NCBI RefSeq assembly: GCF_003946245.1
Contig: NZ_RHNN01000002.1
Span: 89,263-153,262, forward strand
Reading direction: 5' to 3'
Source: Levilactobacillus cerevisiae
GTDB lineage: Bacteria > Bacillota > Bacilli > Lactobacillales > Lactobacillaceae
DNA length: 64,000 nucleotides
This document shows, piece after piece, positions 1-7,294 of the stretch; the first letter of the stretch is position 1; every line of letters starts with the position of its first letter. Under the pieces are notes generated by a model. That model was not told the origin of the DNA. It worked only from the letters and a program-made list of their open reading frames with translations, and made no database searches. A program made the translations under genes and the position numbers.

Positions 1-252
1 GGCGGGGGTGCTGGCACAATTACGGCTAGTCAGAGGCGGCAACGTATACAGCCGCTGACGACTGATGCGGGTTTCGCTGCGACGGTCAACCGGACAGCGT
101 CAGCAGCCTCGCTTAGCAAGACAGCTACGTCACCAACTACTTTGCCGCAAACTAGTGAAGACAACAGTGCTTGGCTCACGGCTGTGGGGGCGCTATCATT
201 CACGCTTTTGGGGCTGACTGCCGGGCTGGAACGTAAACGTTTTGAAAAATAA
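1..252 (+). CDS. C-terminal end of an LPXTG-anchored cell-surface protein (partial)
   Basis: The frame is open from the first base and ends at TAA 250-252, so only the last 83 residues are in the window. A classical sortase signal is visible: LPQTSE (bases 142-159), about 20 hydrophobic residues (AWLTAVGALSFTLLGLTAG), and a positive tail ERKRFEK at the stop. The preceding part is rich in Thr, Ser and Ala, as in wall-spanning stalks. Known family logic: sortase A cleaves between T and S and links the protein to the peptidoglycan cross-bridge. The functional (adhesin, mucin-binding or enzyme) part lies outside the window, so the role cannot be stated. Confidence 0.9.
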   Translation, partial: GGGAGTITASQRRQRIQPLTTDAGFAATVNRTASAASLSKTATSPTTLPQTSEDNSAWLTAVGALSFTLLGLTAGLERKRFEK

Positions 253-266
253 GTACAAATTTCCCT

Positions 267-296
267 TTGACTTTTCGCGGAAATAAATGCTAAACT
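267..296 (+). promoter_or_regulatory. Sigma-A-type promoter for the DUF2798 gene
   Basis: TTGACT (267-272) and TAAACT (291-296) are separated by 18 bases. Transcription would start near 303, immediately ahead of the hairpin at 322-369. Promoter assignment is from motif match only. Confidence 0.5.
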
Positions 297-321
297 GAAT
301 CCAACTTAATAGTGCGTATAA

Positions 322-369
322 TTGATCAGCACGTCGTTCCCTTCTTCAAGGGGCGGCGTGCTGATTTTT
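322..369 (+). terminator. Terminator-like hairpin in the 5' leader of the DUF2798 gene
   Basis: ATCAGCACG and CGTGCTGAT are perfectly complementary and are followed by a run of six to seven T, the form of an intrinsic terminator. It lies downstream of the promoter at 267-296 and upstream of the ribosome site and TTG start at 402. It could be an attenuator, or the terminator of the LPXTG gene read from upstream; see findings. Confidence 0.6.
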
Positions 370-401
370 TTACCACTAAAATTAAAAGGAGTGTTATATT
401 T

Positions 402-899
402 TTGGAATTTCAACAACGGTTACCCCAGAATTTGAAAGAAACAGTTTTGTTCATGGCAATTATCTCGGTGATTTCGGTTAATCTGATTGCACCAATCATC
501 ACGGGTCTGGAAGTCGGATTTTCACTGAATCACTGGGCGATGGTGCTCCATCAACTGCCACTACTCTGGGTTAGCGTGATTATTTTAGTCGTCGTAACGC
601 AGCAACCAGCCAGCAAAATGGCCAGTTACTTTTTGGATCAGAACGCCAGCTTCCGGTCAACCATGATGATCACGGCGATGTGCAATGTGTTCTTGATGTC
701 CTTAGTTTTGACGATCCTGGGAACCTGGATTGGCACCGGTAGTGTTACCCTTGATCCGGTCGTCCATTTCTTTGCTAAATGGCCCCGCAACTATACGATT
801 GCCTTGGTAGTGGAAGCCTTCATTGCCCAACCAATTGCGCGGAGTGCTATGGCTTGGCTCCATCGGGGTATGGTGACGGAAGGCTCACGGCTGTCCTAA
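402..899 (+). CDS. DUF2798-type integral membrane protein
   Basis: A 165-residue membrane protein with about four hydrophobic segments (roughly residues 18-38, 50-68, 88-112, 130-150), including two copies of the hallmark layout of DUF2798 proteins (a TM helix followed by xxPxA/xPIARS near its end). The TTG at 402 is preferred because AAAAGGAG ends about 11 bases upstream, whereas the longer frame from 312 would run through a terminator-like hairpin. DUF2798 proteins have no established biochemical role. The neighbours do not help: an LPXTG protein upstream and an orphan antitoxin-like gene downstream. Confidence 0.75.
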   Translation: MEFQQRLPQNLKETVLFMAIISVISVNLIAPIITGLEVGFSLNHWAMVLHQLPLLWVSVIILVVVTQQPASKMASYFLDQNASFRSTMMITAMCNVFLMSLVLTILGTWIGTGSVTLDPVVHFFAKWPRNYTIALVVEAFIAQPIARSAMAWLHRGMVTEGSRLS

Positions 900-992
900 A
901 CCAGAGAGTCTGCAGCTAGCCGAAAGTGACAGGCAAATAGGCTTTAAGTGAAGCCTGAGTGTGCCATAATAAGTCAACGGAGGTGTTGCGGA

Positions 993-1211
993 GTGACTGT
1001 GCTATCGGTACATTTGGCAGTTGATCAATACGAAGCAATTAAAGCATTGGCTGACTTCCACGGCGAATCGGTAACGTCTTTTATGGAAAAAGTCATTTTG
1101 GACCAGCTGGAAGATGAAGAGGATTATCAAGAGGCAGTTAAGAATGTACAGGATAGCCACGGCGAGACGGTTTCACGACAAGAGATTATGAATCGCTTGG
1201 GCGTAAAGTAA
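993..1211 (+). CDS. RelB/CopG-like antitoxin-family protein (DUF6290-like), orphan
   Basis: A 72-residue acidic protein beginning VTVLSVHLAVDQYEAIK and continuing ALADFHGESVTSFMEKVILDQLEDEED. This is the ribbon-helix-helix pattern of DUF6290/RelB-type antitoxins, which bind operator DNA as dimers and neutralise a RelE-type toxin with the acidic C-terminus. The GTG at 993 has GGAGGTG about 9 bases upstream; a GTG at 948 would add 15 residues but lacks a site. No RelE-like reading frame follows in the 84 bases before the next gene region, so the toxin is missing or lost. The family assignment is from pattern memory and is moderate. Confidence 0.65.
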   Translation: MTVLSVHLAVDQYEAIKALADFHGESVTSFMEKVILDQLEDEEDYQEAVKNVQDSHGETVSRQEIMNRLGVK

Positions 1212-1361
1212 GACCTATGTATGGAAACTGATACTGATTTGACTAACGATCTTTTTATATTGGCAGCCGAAAAATCCGGACAAAAATAACGCAAATTGGC
1301 CTATACCCATCCCCCGTCCACATGGTACACTGAATCTAAACCACAGAGGGAGCGGATCAAC

Positions 1362-2168
1362 TTGTACAAGATTATCACCAGTGATTTAGACGAAACGTTA
1401 CTGCGGACGGATGGCAGCATTTCTCAGGCCAACGTGGACGCGATTGCGGCGGCTTCGGCCAAGGGTGTGAAATTCGTGCCCAACACTGGCCGCGGCTTTC
1501 TGACCGTGCAGACGCTGCTGAAGAAGCTGCACCTCTACCAGCAGCCCGACGAGTACGTGGTGTCATACAACGGTGGCGTGGTCGTGGAAAATCAGGATAA
1601 TCACGTCATCGTCAGCAATCAGATGCCCTTCGCGGAAGCGAAACAGGTCTTTGGTATCATGACGCAGTTTGACGTCGACATCCACGTGTACACGCTGGAC
1701 CACCTCTACATTTACCGGCCCAGAGCCGATGATGTGGCCTACTTGCAGACGCGCGGCGTGCCGTTTGACGAAATGATTGGGTCGTTTGACCAATTTGCCG
1801 ACGAACGGATTATGAAGGTGATTGTCATGAATCCCGATTTGGGCGTACGGCAAGACGTGTACCGGGCGGTGATGGCGGCGTTTGACGCCATCAACTGTAC
1901 CTATTCCTCGGGCATTTACATGGAGGTCAATCACGCTGGCGTCGACAAGGGCACGGCCATCTTGGACCTCGGTCGCAAGCTGGACGTTTCGGCCGATGAA
2001 ATCATCGCCATCGGGGATAATGCCAACGATTTGGGCATGTTAACCAAGGTCGGCATGCCGGTCTCCGTGGCCAACGGGATCGACGAGGTTAAGCGGGTGG
2101 CTAAGTTTGTGACGCCTCATGATTTTGAATCCGGCGTGGCGGATGCGATTCACGAATTTATTTTGTAG
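1362..2168 (+). CDS. Cof-type HAD-IIB sugar-phosphate phosphatase
   Basis: A 268-residue cytosolic hydrolase of the haloacid dehalogenase superfamily, Cof subfamily. Motif I is TSDLDETLL near the N-terminus (Asp nucleophile and Asp acid/base), motif II the Thr in PNTGRG, motif III the Lys in KGTAI, and motif IV is GDNANDLGML (Mg2+-binding acidic pair). The cap domain sits between motifs II and III as in type IIB. Such enzymes dephosphorylate sugar phosphates or flavin/pyridoxal intermediates; the substrate cannot be read from sequence. The TTG start is chosen because GAGGGAG lies about 10 bases upstream and the family normally starts right before the motif I strand; the frame extends to 1296 without a site. 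Confidence 0.88.
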   Translation: MYKIITSDLDETLLRTDGSISQANVDAIAAASAKGVKFVPNTGRGFLTVQTLLKKLHLYQQPDEYVVSYNGGVVVENQDNHVIVSNQMPFAEAKQVFGIMTQFDVDIHVYTLDHLYIYRPRADDVAYLQTRGVPFDEMIGSFDQFADERIMKVIVMNPDLGVRQDVYRAVMAAFDAINCTYSSGIYMEVNHAGVDKGTAILDLGRKLDVSADEIIAIGDNANDLGMLTKVGMPVSVANGIDEVKRVAKFVTPHDFESGVADAIHEFIL

Positions 2169-2283
2169 ATAGCACAATAGAGTCGATTAAGCGAGAGAGC
2201 TGAGTCGGCTTTTTTCATGCCTTGACATCGAGCCCGTAATCCCGTAAAGTAGGGAAATATTACACAGAGAGGGGTGACAACCC

Positions 2284-2349
2284 ATGAGTATCGAAAAATT
2301 AATGGCGTGTGTCCCCGCAAACGGACACGGACGTTTTTCCCTAGATTAA
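2284..2349 (+). CDS. Leader peptide upstream of the Bcr/CflA efflux gene (21 residues)
   Basis: A short frame, ATG 2284 to TAA 2347-2349, preceded by GAGAGGGGTG 7-8 bases upstream. The peptide begins MSIEKLMACV and ends GRFSLD. Its coding sequence contains one strand of two competing hairpins, and its stop lies 19 bases before the GTG of the efflux gene. This is the arrangement of ribosome-stalling leader peptides (erm, msr, cat leaders). Existence of translation is inferred from the ribosome site and placement only. Confidence 0.6.
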   Translation: MSIEKLMACVPANGHGRFSLD

Positions 2350-2383
2350 CTTTTAAAGGAGAAAACTTGTGAAAAACGTCCGT
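2308..2383 (+). promoter_or_regulatory. Translational attenuator: two mutually exclusive stems over the efflux gene start
   Basis: Stem 1 pairs 2308-2314 with 2323-2329 (GTGTCC/GGACAC plus a wobble). Stem 2 pairs 2327-2339 with 2371-2383 (ACGGACGTTTTTC with GAAAAACGTCCGT, 13 perfect base pairs). The strands share 2327-2329, so they compete. Stem 2 encloses the ribosome site (AAAGGAG 2355-2361) in its loop and begins at the last base of the GTG start codon, so it should block initiation. A ribosome paused late in the leader peptide would cover 2327-2339 and free the start. Confidence 0.6.
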
Positions 2384-3565
2384 CAAACAGTCCCATCCTT
2401 GGGATTGATCATCACACTGGTGGGGTTTCCCCAGATCAGTGAATCCATCTTCACTCCGGTATTGCCGCAACTACAACGCGCCTTCAGCGTGAGTGCCAAC
2501 CGGGCGCAGTTAACCATGAGCACGTACTTCGTCGCCTTTGCCGTTGGCGTCCTGATTTGGGGCCAGCTGGCCGATAAATGGGGGCGGCGACCGGCAATGT
2601 TGGCCGGCATTGTCGTCTATTTATTGGGCAATCTGGGACTCATGCTCAGTCTCAATTTTACCGGGTTGCTCATTAGCCGGCTGGTCCAAGCCTTTGGCGC
2701 CAGTGCTGGTTCCGTCGTGACCCAGACCATCATGCGCGAAAGTTTCAGTGGGTTGAGCGGAGCCAAGGTCTTTGCTCGAACCAGTGCCGCCATGGCCTTA
2801 GCGCCAGCGTTGGGGCCCTTAATCGGCGGGGTCATGCAGACTTATTTTGGTTACCGCAGTGTCTTTGGCACGTTGGTGGCCATGGCCGTGACCGTCGGCT
2901 TGTATGCCGGCAGCCGTTTGCCAGAAACGCAGGCCCTGACCACCCGGCCCGCCCCCGTCCAGCAAGCCGCCCTAGTGCGACGGTTGTTGCGCGATCCAAT
3001 CGTTTGGGGGTACGGGTTGTTAATCGGTGGCATCAATGGCGTCTTGTTTAGTTATTACGCCGAGGCACCGTTTATCTTCATGACCCATTTCGGATATTCG
3101 GCGGTCCAATACGGCTGGCTCGGCCTAATTCTGGCGAGCGCCAGTCTGTTCGGGGCCGTGCTGGTCAACTGGCTATTGAACTGGTTGAGTCCGGAACAGG
3201 TCGCCCTGGGTGGTTTGGTGTTTAGTGGCCTAGCAAGTGCTGGTCTGGTGGGTGCCGCGTATTGGGCGCACGCCGGGGCCATGTTGCTGGCCATCTTCTT
3301 CACCTTCCTCGGGCTAAATGTGACCTTGCCCAACGCCTTGAATCGGGCGCTGATTGGCTACGAAGCCGTGATGGGCAGTGCCAGTGGCTGGTTTAGTCTC
3401 GGCTACTACCTGCTGGTCAGTGCGGTAACGTACGGGATGAGCTGGCTACACAATGGTGCCATTCAAACGCTCCCTTGGTACGTATTGACCCTGTGCTTAG
3501 GCATGCTGGTCAGTTTCTTGTGGCTGGTCTTGCGCGCACCACGGGAAGTCGTAACAACTGAATAA
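2369..3565 (+). CDS. Bcr/CflA-family MFS multidrug exporter
   Basis: A 398-residue 12-TM major facilitator. MFS motif A is clear between TM2 and TM3 (GQLADKWGRRPAM), and the TM5 antiporter motif C region (ALAPALGPLIGG) marks it as a drug:H+ antiporter of the Bcr/CflA group, which exports bicyclomycin, chloramphenicol or sulfonamides in other bacteria. The GTG start follows AAAGGAGA by 7 bases. The gene is preceded by a leader peptide and RNA hairpins that cover its start, which suggests induction by a ribosome-targeting compound. A strong intrinsic terminator follows at 3601-3641. The substrate is unknown. Confidence 0.87.
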   Translation: MKNVRQTVPSLGLIITLVGFPQISESIFTPVLPQLQRAFSVSANRAQLTMSTYFVAFAVGVLIWGQLADKWGRRPAMLAGIVVYLLGNLGLMLSLNFTGLLISRLVQAFGASAGSVVTQTIMRESFSGLSGAKVFARTSAAMALAPALGPLIGGVMQTYFGYRSVFGTLVAMAVTVGLYAGSRLPETQALTTRPAPVQQAALVRRLLRDPIVWGYGLLIGGINGVLFSYYAEAPFIFMTHFGYSAVQYGWLGLILASASLFGAVLVNWLLNWLSPEQVALGGLVFSGLASAGLVGAAYWAHAGAMLLAIFFTFLGLNVTLPNALNRALIGYEAVMGSASGWFSLGYYLLVSAVTYGMSWLHNGAIQTLPWYVLTLCLGMLVSFLWLVLRAPREVVTTE

Positions 3566-3600
3566 ACAGACTGATGACAAGTGTCTTTGCCGATTAGTAG

Positions 3601-3641
3601 CGTGGTCAACAACTTTAGCGAGTTGTTGGCCACGTTTTTTT
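3601..3641 (+). terminator. Intrinsic terminator of the Bcr/CflA gene
   Basis: CGTGGTCAACAACT pairs with AGTTGTTGGCCACG around a short loop, followed by seven T. Confidence 0.9.
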
Positions 3642-3867
3642 GTATCCATCATGATAGTTGGGGGTGGCAACGGCTTGCCAATTTTATTAATCAACTGCTC
3701 AAACACGAGTGAGGCGCTTTCACATTACGGGGGCAAAGGTTAAGCTAAAAATAAGCCGGACGTCGTTGAATTAAAGTTCGTTAAATTTTAGTTTAGCTTT
3801 CTTTTTAAGGGATTATCTGGTATAGTCATCAATGTAATAGCTAACGATAATCAGATATAATTATATT

Positions 3868-3880
3868 AATGTTCGGATTT
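3868..3880 (-). promoter_or_regulatory. PurR box upstream of the purine permease
   Basis: On the minus strand the site reads AAATCCGAACATT, a full match to the Gram-positive PurBox AWWWCCGAACWWT. A weaker second box (11 of 13) lies at 3773-3785. The proximal box falls just before the ribosome site at 3884-3889. PurR control of purine uptake is well known in Firmicutes; binding here is inferred. Confidence 0.5.
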
Positions 3881-3897
3881 TATAGGAGGAACCCATC

Positions 3898-5355
3898 GTG
3901 GATAAATTCTTCAAGCTTAAGGAATCGGGTACTACCGTCGGCACAGAAATTGCGGCCGGCGTCACCACTTTCTTCGCCATGTCCTATATTTTATTCGTCA
4001 ATCCCACCATTTTAGGCCAAACGGGGATGCCCCAACAGGCCGTCTTCCTGGCCACGATTATTGCATCCGTTGTGGGGACCCTGGTCATGGGGCTCTTTGC
4101 CAACGTGCCGTATGCCCTGGCGCCGGGGATGGGGCTCAACGCCTTCTTTACCTACACCGTTGTGATGGGGCTGGGCTTTAGCTGGCAACAGGCCCTGGCA
4201 CTGGTCTTCTTCTGTGGGGTCATCAACATCATTATCACCGCCACGAAGATTCGGAAAATGTTGATTTCGGCCATTCCCATTAACCTCCAACTCGCCATCA
4301 GTGGAGGGATTGGGGCGTTCATTGCTTACGTTGGTCTGAAAAACGCGAACTTTCTGCAATTTACCAGTGACGCCAGCGATATCATGTCGATTAATGGTAA
4401 GGCCTTTGACGCTACGAAAAAGGTCTTTGGCCAAGGCGTCAGCTCCGTCGTCACGGGCGGTGGCATCGTGCCTGCGCTCCAGGTTTTCAACTCGCCAGCG
4501 CTGGTGTTAGCTTTGATTGGTCTGGTCATCACGGTGATCTTCAAGGTGCGCAAGGTTCCGGGCGCCCTGTTGATTGGGATTCTGACCACCACGCTGATTG
4601 GGATTCCCATGGGCGTCACCAATCTGCATTTGGCCAGCAGCTACTCGATTGGCGCGTCCGTTCATCAGCTGGGCACGACCTTCCTGGCAGCCTTTTCTCA
4701 CGAGGGGATGGGTTCACTCTTTGCCGAGCACAATCGGGTGGTTCTGGTGTTGATGACGATTCTCTCGTTCAGTCTCTCCGATACGTTTGATTCGCTGGGA
4801 ACCTTCATCGGGACTGGCCGTCAGACGGGCATTTTCTCTGGTAAACGTGAGCTCGAACTGGAAAGTCAGCCGGGCTTCAAGTCCAAGCTGGACAAGGCGT
4901 TGTTTGCGGATTCCATTGCGACCGGCGTGGGGTCCATCTTTGGGACGTCGAACCTCACCACCTACGTGGAAAGTTCCGCGGGGATTGGCGCCGGTGGTCG
5001 AACCGGTTTGACGAGTGTGGTGGTAGCCGTACTGTTTCTGGCCAGCTCCTTGGCCTCACCGTTACTGTCCATTATCCCAACGGCAGCGATTGCGCCATCC
5101 CTGATCCTAGTTGGAATTATGATGATGAGCTCGCTATCTAAGATTCCGTGGCACGATTTGAACGAGGCGATTCCGGCCTTCATGACGACTTTCATCATGG
5201 CGTTTGCCTACAACATTACCTATGGGATTGCGGCGGGGTTTATCTTCTACTGCATCGTCAAGGTCGTGCTGGGCAAGGCCAAGGAAGTCCACCCGTTGAT
5301 CTGGATTGTGTCGATTCTGTTTGTGATTAACTTTACGGTGCTGGCTTTGGTTTAG
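3898..5355 (+). CDS. AzgA-type purine (adenine/guanine/hypoxanthine) permease
   Basis: A 485-residue membrane protein of the NCS2/AzgA family (PbuG/PbuO type), moving nucleobases inward with protons. Recognisable family blocks are the N-terminal GTEIAAGVTTFFAMSYILFVNP, the substrate-site segment ALAPGMGLNAFFTY (TM3), FSLSDTFDSLGTFIG (TM8), and the TM10 segment TSNLTTYVESSAGIGAGGRTGL. About 13-14 hydrophobic segments are visible. The GTG start has AGGAGG 8 bases upstream. A PurR box in the leader supports a purine role. A terminator follows at 5376-5405. Confidence 0.93.
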   Translation: MDKFFKLKESGTTVGTEIAAGVTTFFAMSYILFVNPTILGQTGMPQQAVFLATIIASVVGTLVMGLFANVPYALAPGMGLNAFFTYTVVMGLGFSWQQALALVFFCGVINIIITATKIRKMLISAIPINLQLAISGGIGAFIAYVGLKNANFLQFTSDASDIMSINGKAFDATKKVFGQGVSSVVTGGGIVPALQVFNSPALVLALIGLVITVIFKVRKVPGALLIGILTTTLIGIPMGVTNLHLASSYSIGASVHQLGTTFLAAFSHEGMGSLFAEHNRVVLVLMTILSFSLSDTFDSLGTFIGTGRQTGIFSGKRELELESQPGFKSKLDKALFADSIATGVGSIFGTSNLTTYVESSAGIGAGGRTGLTSVVVAVLFLASSLASPLLSIIPTAAIAPSLILVGIMMMSSLSKIPWHDLNEAIPAFMTTFIMAFAYNITYGIAAGFIFYCIVKVVLGKAKEVHPLIWIVSILFVINFTVLALV

Positions 5356-5375
5356 GATAATCGAAAATGAAAATG

Positions 5376-5405
5376 CTGAATGGCTACGACCGTTCGGTAT
5401 TTTTT
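5376..5405 (+). terminator. Intrinsic terminator of the purine permease gene
   Basis: CTGAATGG pairs with CCGTTCGG (two wobbles) around a six-base loop, followed by TATTTTTT. Confidence 0.8.
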
Positions 5406-5570
5406 GTCGTCATAGGTTTCTCATGATTATTAGTGTTCAATCTAGCTTTACGAGTATACTGGCCGGTCAGTAACGACATACCTTTCCTGGGAATTACTTA
5501 TGGAAAATATTGTTTCTCTGGTGTACAATTAATATCGTAATAATTAATTATTCACCATGGAGGGCTTCTC

Positions 5571-6023
5571 ATGAAGAGTATGCTGAAAGTAGGAACCACT
5601 GTCTTAGCCGTTATTGCTGGGTTAGCCGTTGGTGCCAGTACCACCCAATCCGCCGATGCCGCGACTTGGCATCAGGGAACTCCGAAGATCTTACGGGGAA
5701 AATGGGTCGATCCGAAGAAGGATAAAGTTTTAGATTACTATCCTTGGTTTACCATCAAGTCTAGCGCATTACTGCTCCCGTTTGTCACGACTAAGAACAT
5801 GGCATATCAACACAAGAAGGGCAGTCATATTTACTATATCAAAGGGCACGAAATGGGTTGGACCCATGGGACGCTGGTGAATTATTACAAGTTTAAAGTC
5901 AGCAAGACGAACCATAAACACAAAAGCTATAAGGCCCAGTGGTATGGCTATAAGCAAACCGGGCAGGGCAAGGAAACGTCACCAATCAAGAACCCGACTT
6001 ATGGTCATGTTTATTACAAATAA
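5571..6023 (+). CDS. Small secreted Lys/Tyr-rich protein of unknown function
   Basis: A 150-residue protein with a signal peptide (MKSMLKVG, hydrophobic core, cleavage expected after QSADA near residue 30). The mature part starts TWHQGTPKILRGKWV and is rich in Lys, Tyr, His and Trp, without Cys. Lactobacilli carry many such small secreted proteins opening with the TWH.GTPK..RGKW pattern; no activity is established. The ATG has GGAGGG 7 bases upstream and a promoter is plausible at 5520-5545 (AT-rich). It resembles in style, though not closely, the secreted protein at 63258-63803. Its stop codon and terminator lie inside a ~100-base block duplicated at 8844-8945. Confidence 0.85.
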   Translation: MKSMLKVGTTVLAVIAGLAVGASTTQSADAATWHQGTPKILRGKWVDPKKDKVLDYYPWFTIKSSALLLPFVTTKNMAYQHKKGSHIYYIKGHEMGWTHGTLVNYYKFKVSKTNHKHKSYKAQWYGYKQTGQGKETSPIKNPTYGHVYYK

Positions 6024-6114
6024 ACCAATAAAAGCCCGCCAGCCGCGGGCTTTTTACATACCCACACGCAGACACGAGATTCCCGGTTCTAAGTAGTTGC
6101 GCTCCAAAACTAGA
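6015..6114 (+). repeat. ~100-base direct repeat, copy 1 (gene tail plus terminator)
   Basis: This block runs from ACAAATAA, the stop of the secreted protein, through the terminator AAAGCCCGCC/AGCCGCGGGCTTTTT (6029-6055) and on to CAAAACTAGA. It recurs with few differences at 8844-8945. Confidence 0.85.
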
Positions 6115-6127
6115 CAATATTATTCAT

Positions 6128-6172
6128 AAAAATAGCAGTAGTCGGTAAGCTGGCCAACTACCGCTATTTTAA
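6128..6172 (-). terminator. Intrinsic terminator of the LysR gene (minus strand)
   Basis: AAAATAGC.GTAGT pairs with ACTAC.GCTATTTT; read on the minus strand it ends in TTTTTAT just beyond the LysR stop. Confidence 0.8.
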
Positions 6173-6186
6173 GTTGTCGTGAAAGG

Positions 6187-7095
6187 CTAAGGCTGTGCCG
6201 AAGTGGCGGTGTAGTCTTTCGCAAATTGCGTCATGAATGCCGTCGTCGCGGTTCCCGGGAATTTGCTCGTGAGGATGCCGTAGGGGACGGTCAGGTTGGT
6301 TACCAGCGGAATGGACACAAGGTCGGGGTGAACAGTGTGCCAGGGGGTCAAGGTTACCAGTGGCAGGTTATCCGCCACCGCCCGATTGAAATCATTCAAG
6401 TCATAGCGGCCAGTGGTGTCACACGGTTGAATCGTGGGGGAATCGGTTTGTATTTGAGCCCGTAACGCATCATTTTTTTCACTGATTCCCGTGGGCACCA
6501 TCAAGAGGCGTTGGCCAGCAAGATCACTGAGCGTCACGCGTTTGTGGTGGGCTAGGGGATGATCATGGCGAACGGCAATCTCAAAGTGGTAATGACCCAA
6601 AGGGAAAGCCGTGAACGCCTGCTTGAGAGTGGTGTTGTCAAAGGTACCAACCATTAAGTCACAGGTGCGTCCCAGCAAGGCGTATTCCCGGTTACTGGAA
6701 TTGTCATCATTTTGAAGTTGAATCACCCGTAATTGAAAGCCGGCTAACTTGGGACTGACCTCCTGCCAAATGCGCATGAAAGGGTCCGCTGGGTGGAGCA
6801 AAGATGTGCCAACGGTAATCACGTCTTTGGTGGGGAGGCCAACGTGTCGAGCGTCAACGATTGCTGCATTTAGCTGTGCTAGAATCTGCCGGACAGCGGG
6901 AAGAAAGGTTGCGCCCTGTTCGGTTAAGCGGACGCCGGTCGCCGAGCGCACGAAGAGTGTCAGATTCAGCTCCGTCTCCAGCCGGTTGATCTGCTTCATG
7001 ACGGCTGTGCTAGAGATAAAGCTTTCCTCACCAGCCTTGGTGAAGCTACCGTACTCACTGACCCGGATGAATGTTTGCAATTGCGTGATGTCCAT
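6187..7095 (-). CDS. LysR-family transcriptional regulator
   Basis: A 302-residue regulator. The N-terminal winged helix-turn-helix is typical (MDITQLQTFIRVSEYGSFTKAGEE, then SSTAVMKQINRLETELNLTLF), followed by a substrate-binding domain from about residue 90. ATG at 7095 is preferred over the GTG at 7104, since GAGGGAG lies 10-11 bases upstream of the former and almost touches the latter. It is divergent from the PEBP/cyclophilin-like/NmrA-like operon, which is the usual layout for a LysR regulator and its target. A 25-base inverted repeat at 7116-7140 is a candidate operator. The effector is unknown. Confidence 0.9.
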   Translation of the reverse strand: MDITQLQTFIRVSEYGSFTKAGEESFISSTAVMKQINRLETELNLTLFVRSATGVRLTEQGATFLPAVRQILAQLNAAIVDARHVGLPTKDVITVGTSLLHPADPFMRIWQEVSPKLAGFQLRVIQLQNDDNSSNREYALLGRTCDLMVGTFDNTTLKQAFTAFPLGHYHFEIAVRHDHPLAHHKRVTLSDLAGQRLLMVPTGISEKNDALRAQIQTDSPTIQPCDTTGRYDLNDFNRAVADNLPLVTLTPWHTVHPDLVSIPLVTNLTVPYGILTSKFPGTATTAFMTQFAKDYTATSAQP

Positions 7096-7115
7096 CTTAC
7101 CCACGTCTCCCTCTG

Positions 7116-7140
7116 TAGTATCAACTATTAGTTAATACTA
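7116..7140. promoter_or_regulatory. Candidate LysR operator (25-base inverted repeat)
   Basis: TAGTATCAACTA, one central T, then TAGTTAATACTA: the arms match in 11 of 12 positions. It lies between the LysR start and the divergent operon and fits a dimeric LysR binding site. Confidence 0.5.
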
Positions 7141-7294
7141 GCCTAACCAATGGGTTCTTCAAAGTCAATGGCAGGGCAGATATACTGGTAAATATAGTTG
7201 CCCTTGCGATTTATACTATGCCGAAATGGCATGACCGATGTGTTAATACGATGATAGATAATACTTGGAACTTGAACCTGGGAGGTTACGGTTA

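Noticed and set aside
1375..1934. Long minus-strand frames across the HAD gene (and similar frames opposite copA, PAP2, tannase and GH36)
   Set aside because: They are GC-biased shadows with no start sites and no recognisable protein pattern.
3642..3897. Purine riboswitch before the purine permease
   Set aside because: The conserved three-way junction strings (TATA.. and TATGGTCC-type core) are not found; a PurR box explains the regulation.
5510..5725. Overlapping frame upstream and across the secreted-protein gene
   Set aside because: It is out of frame with the clear signal peptide and has no ribosome site of its own.
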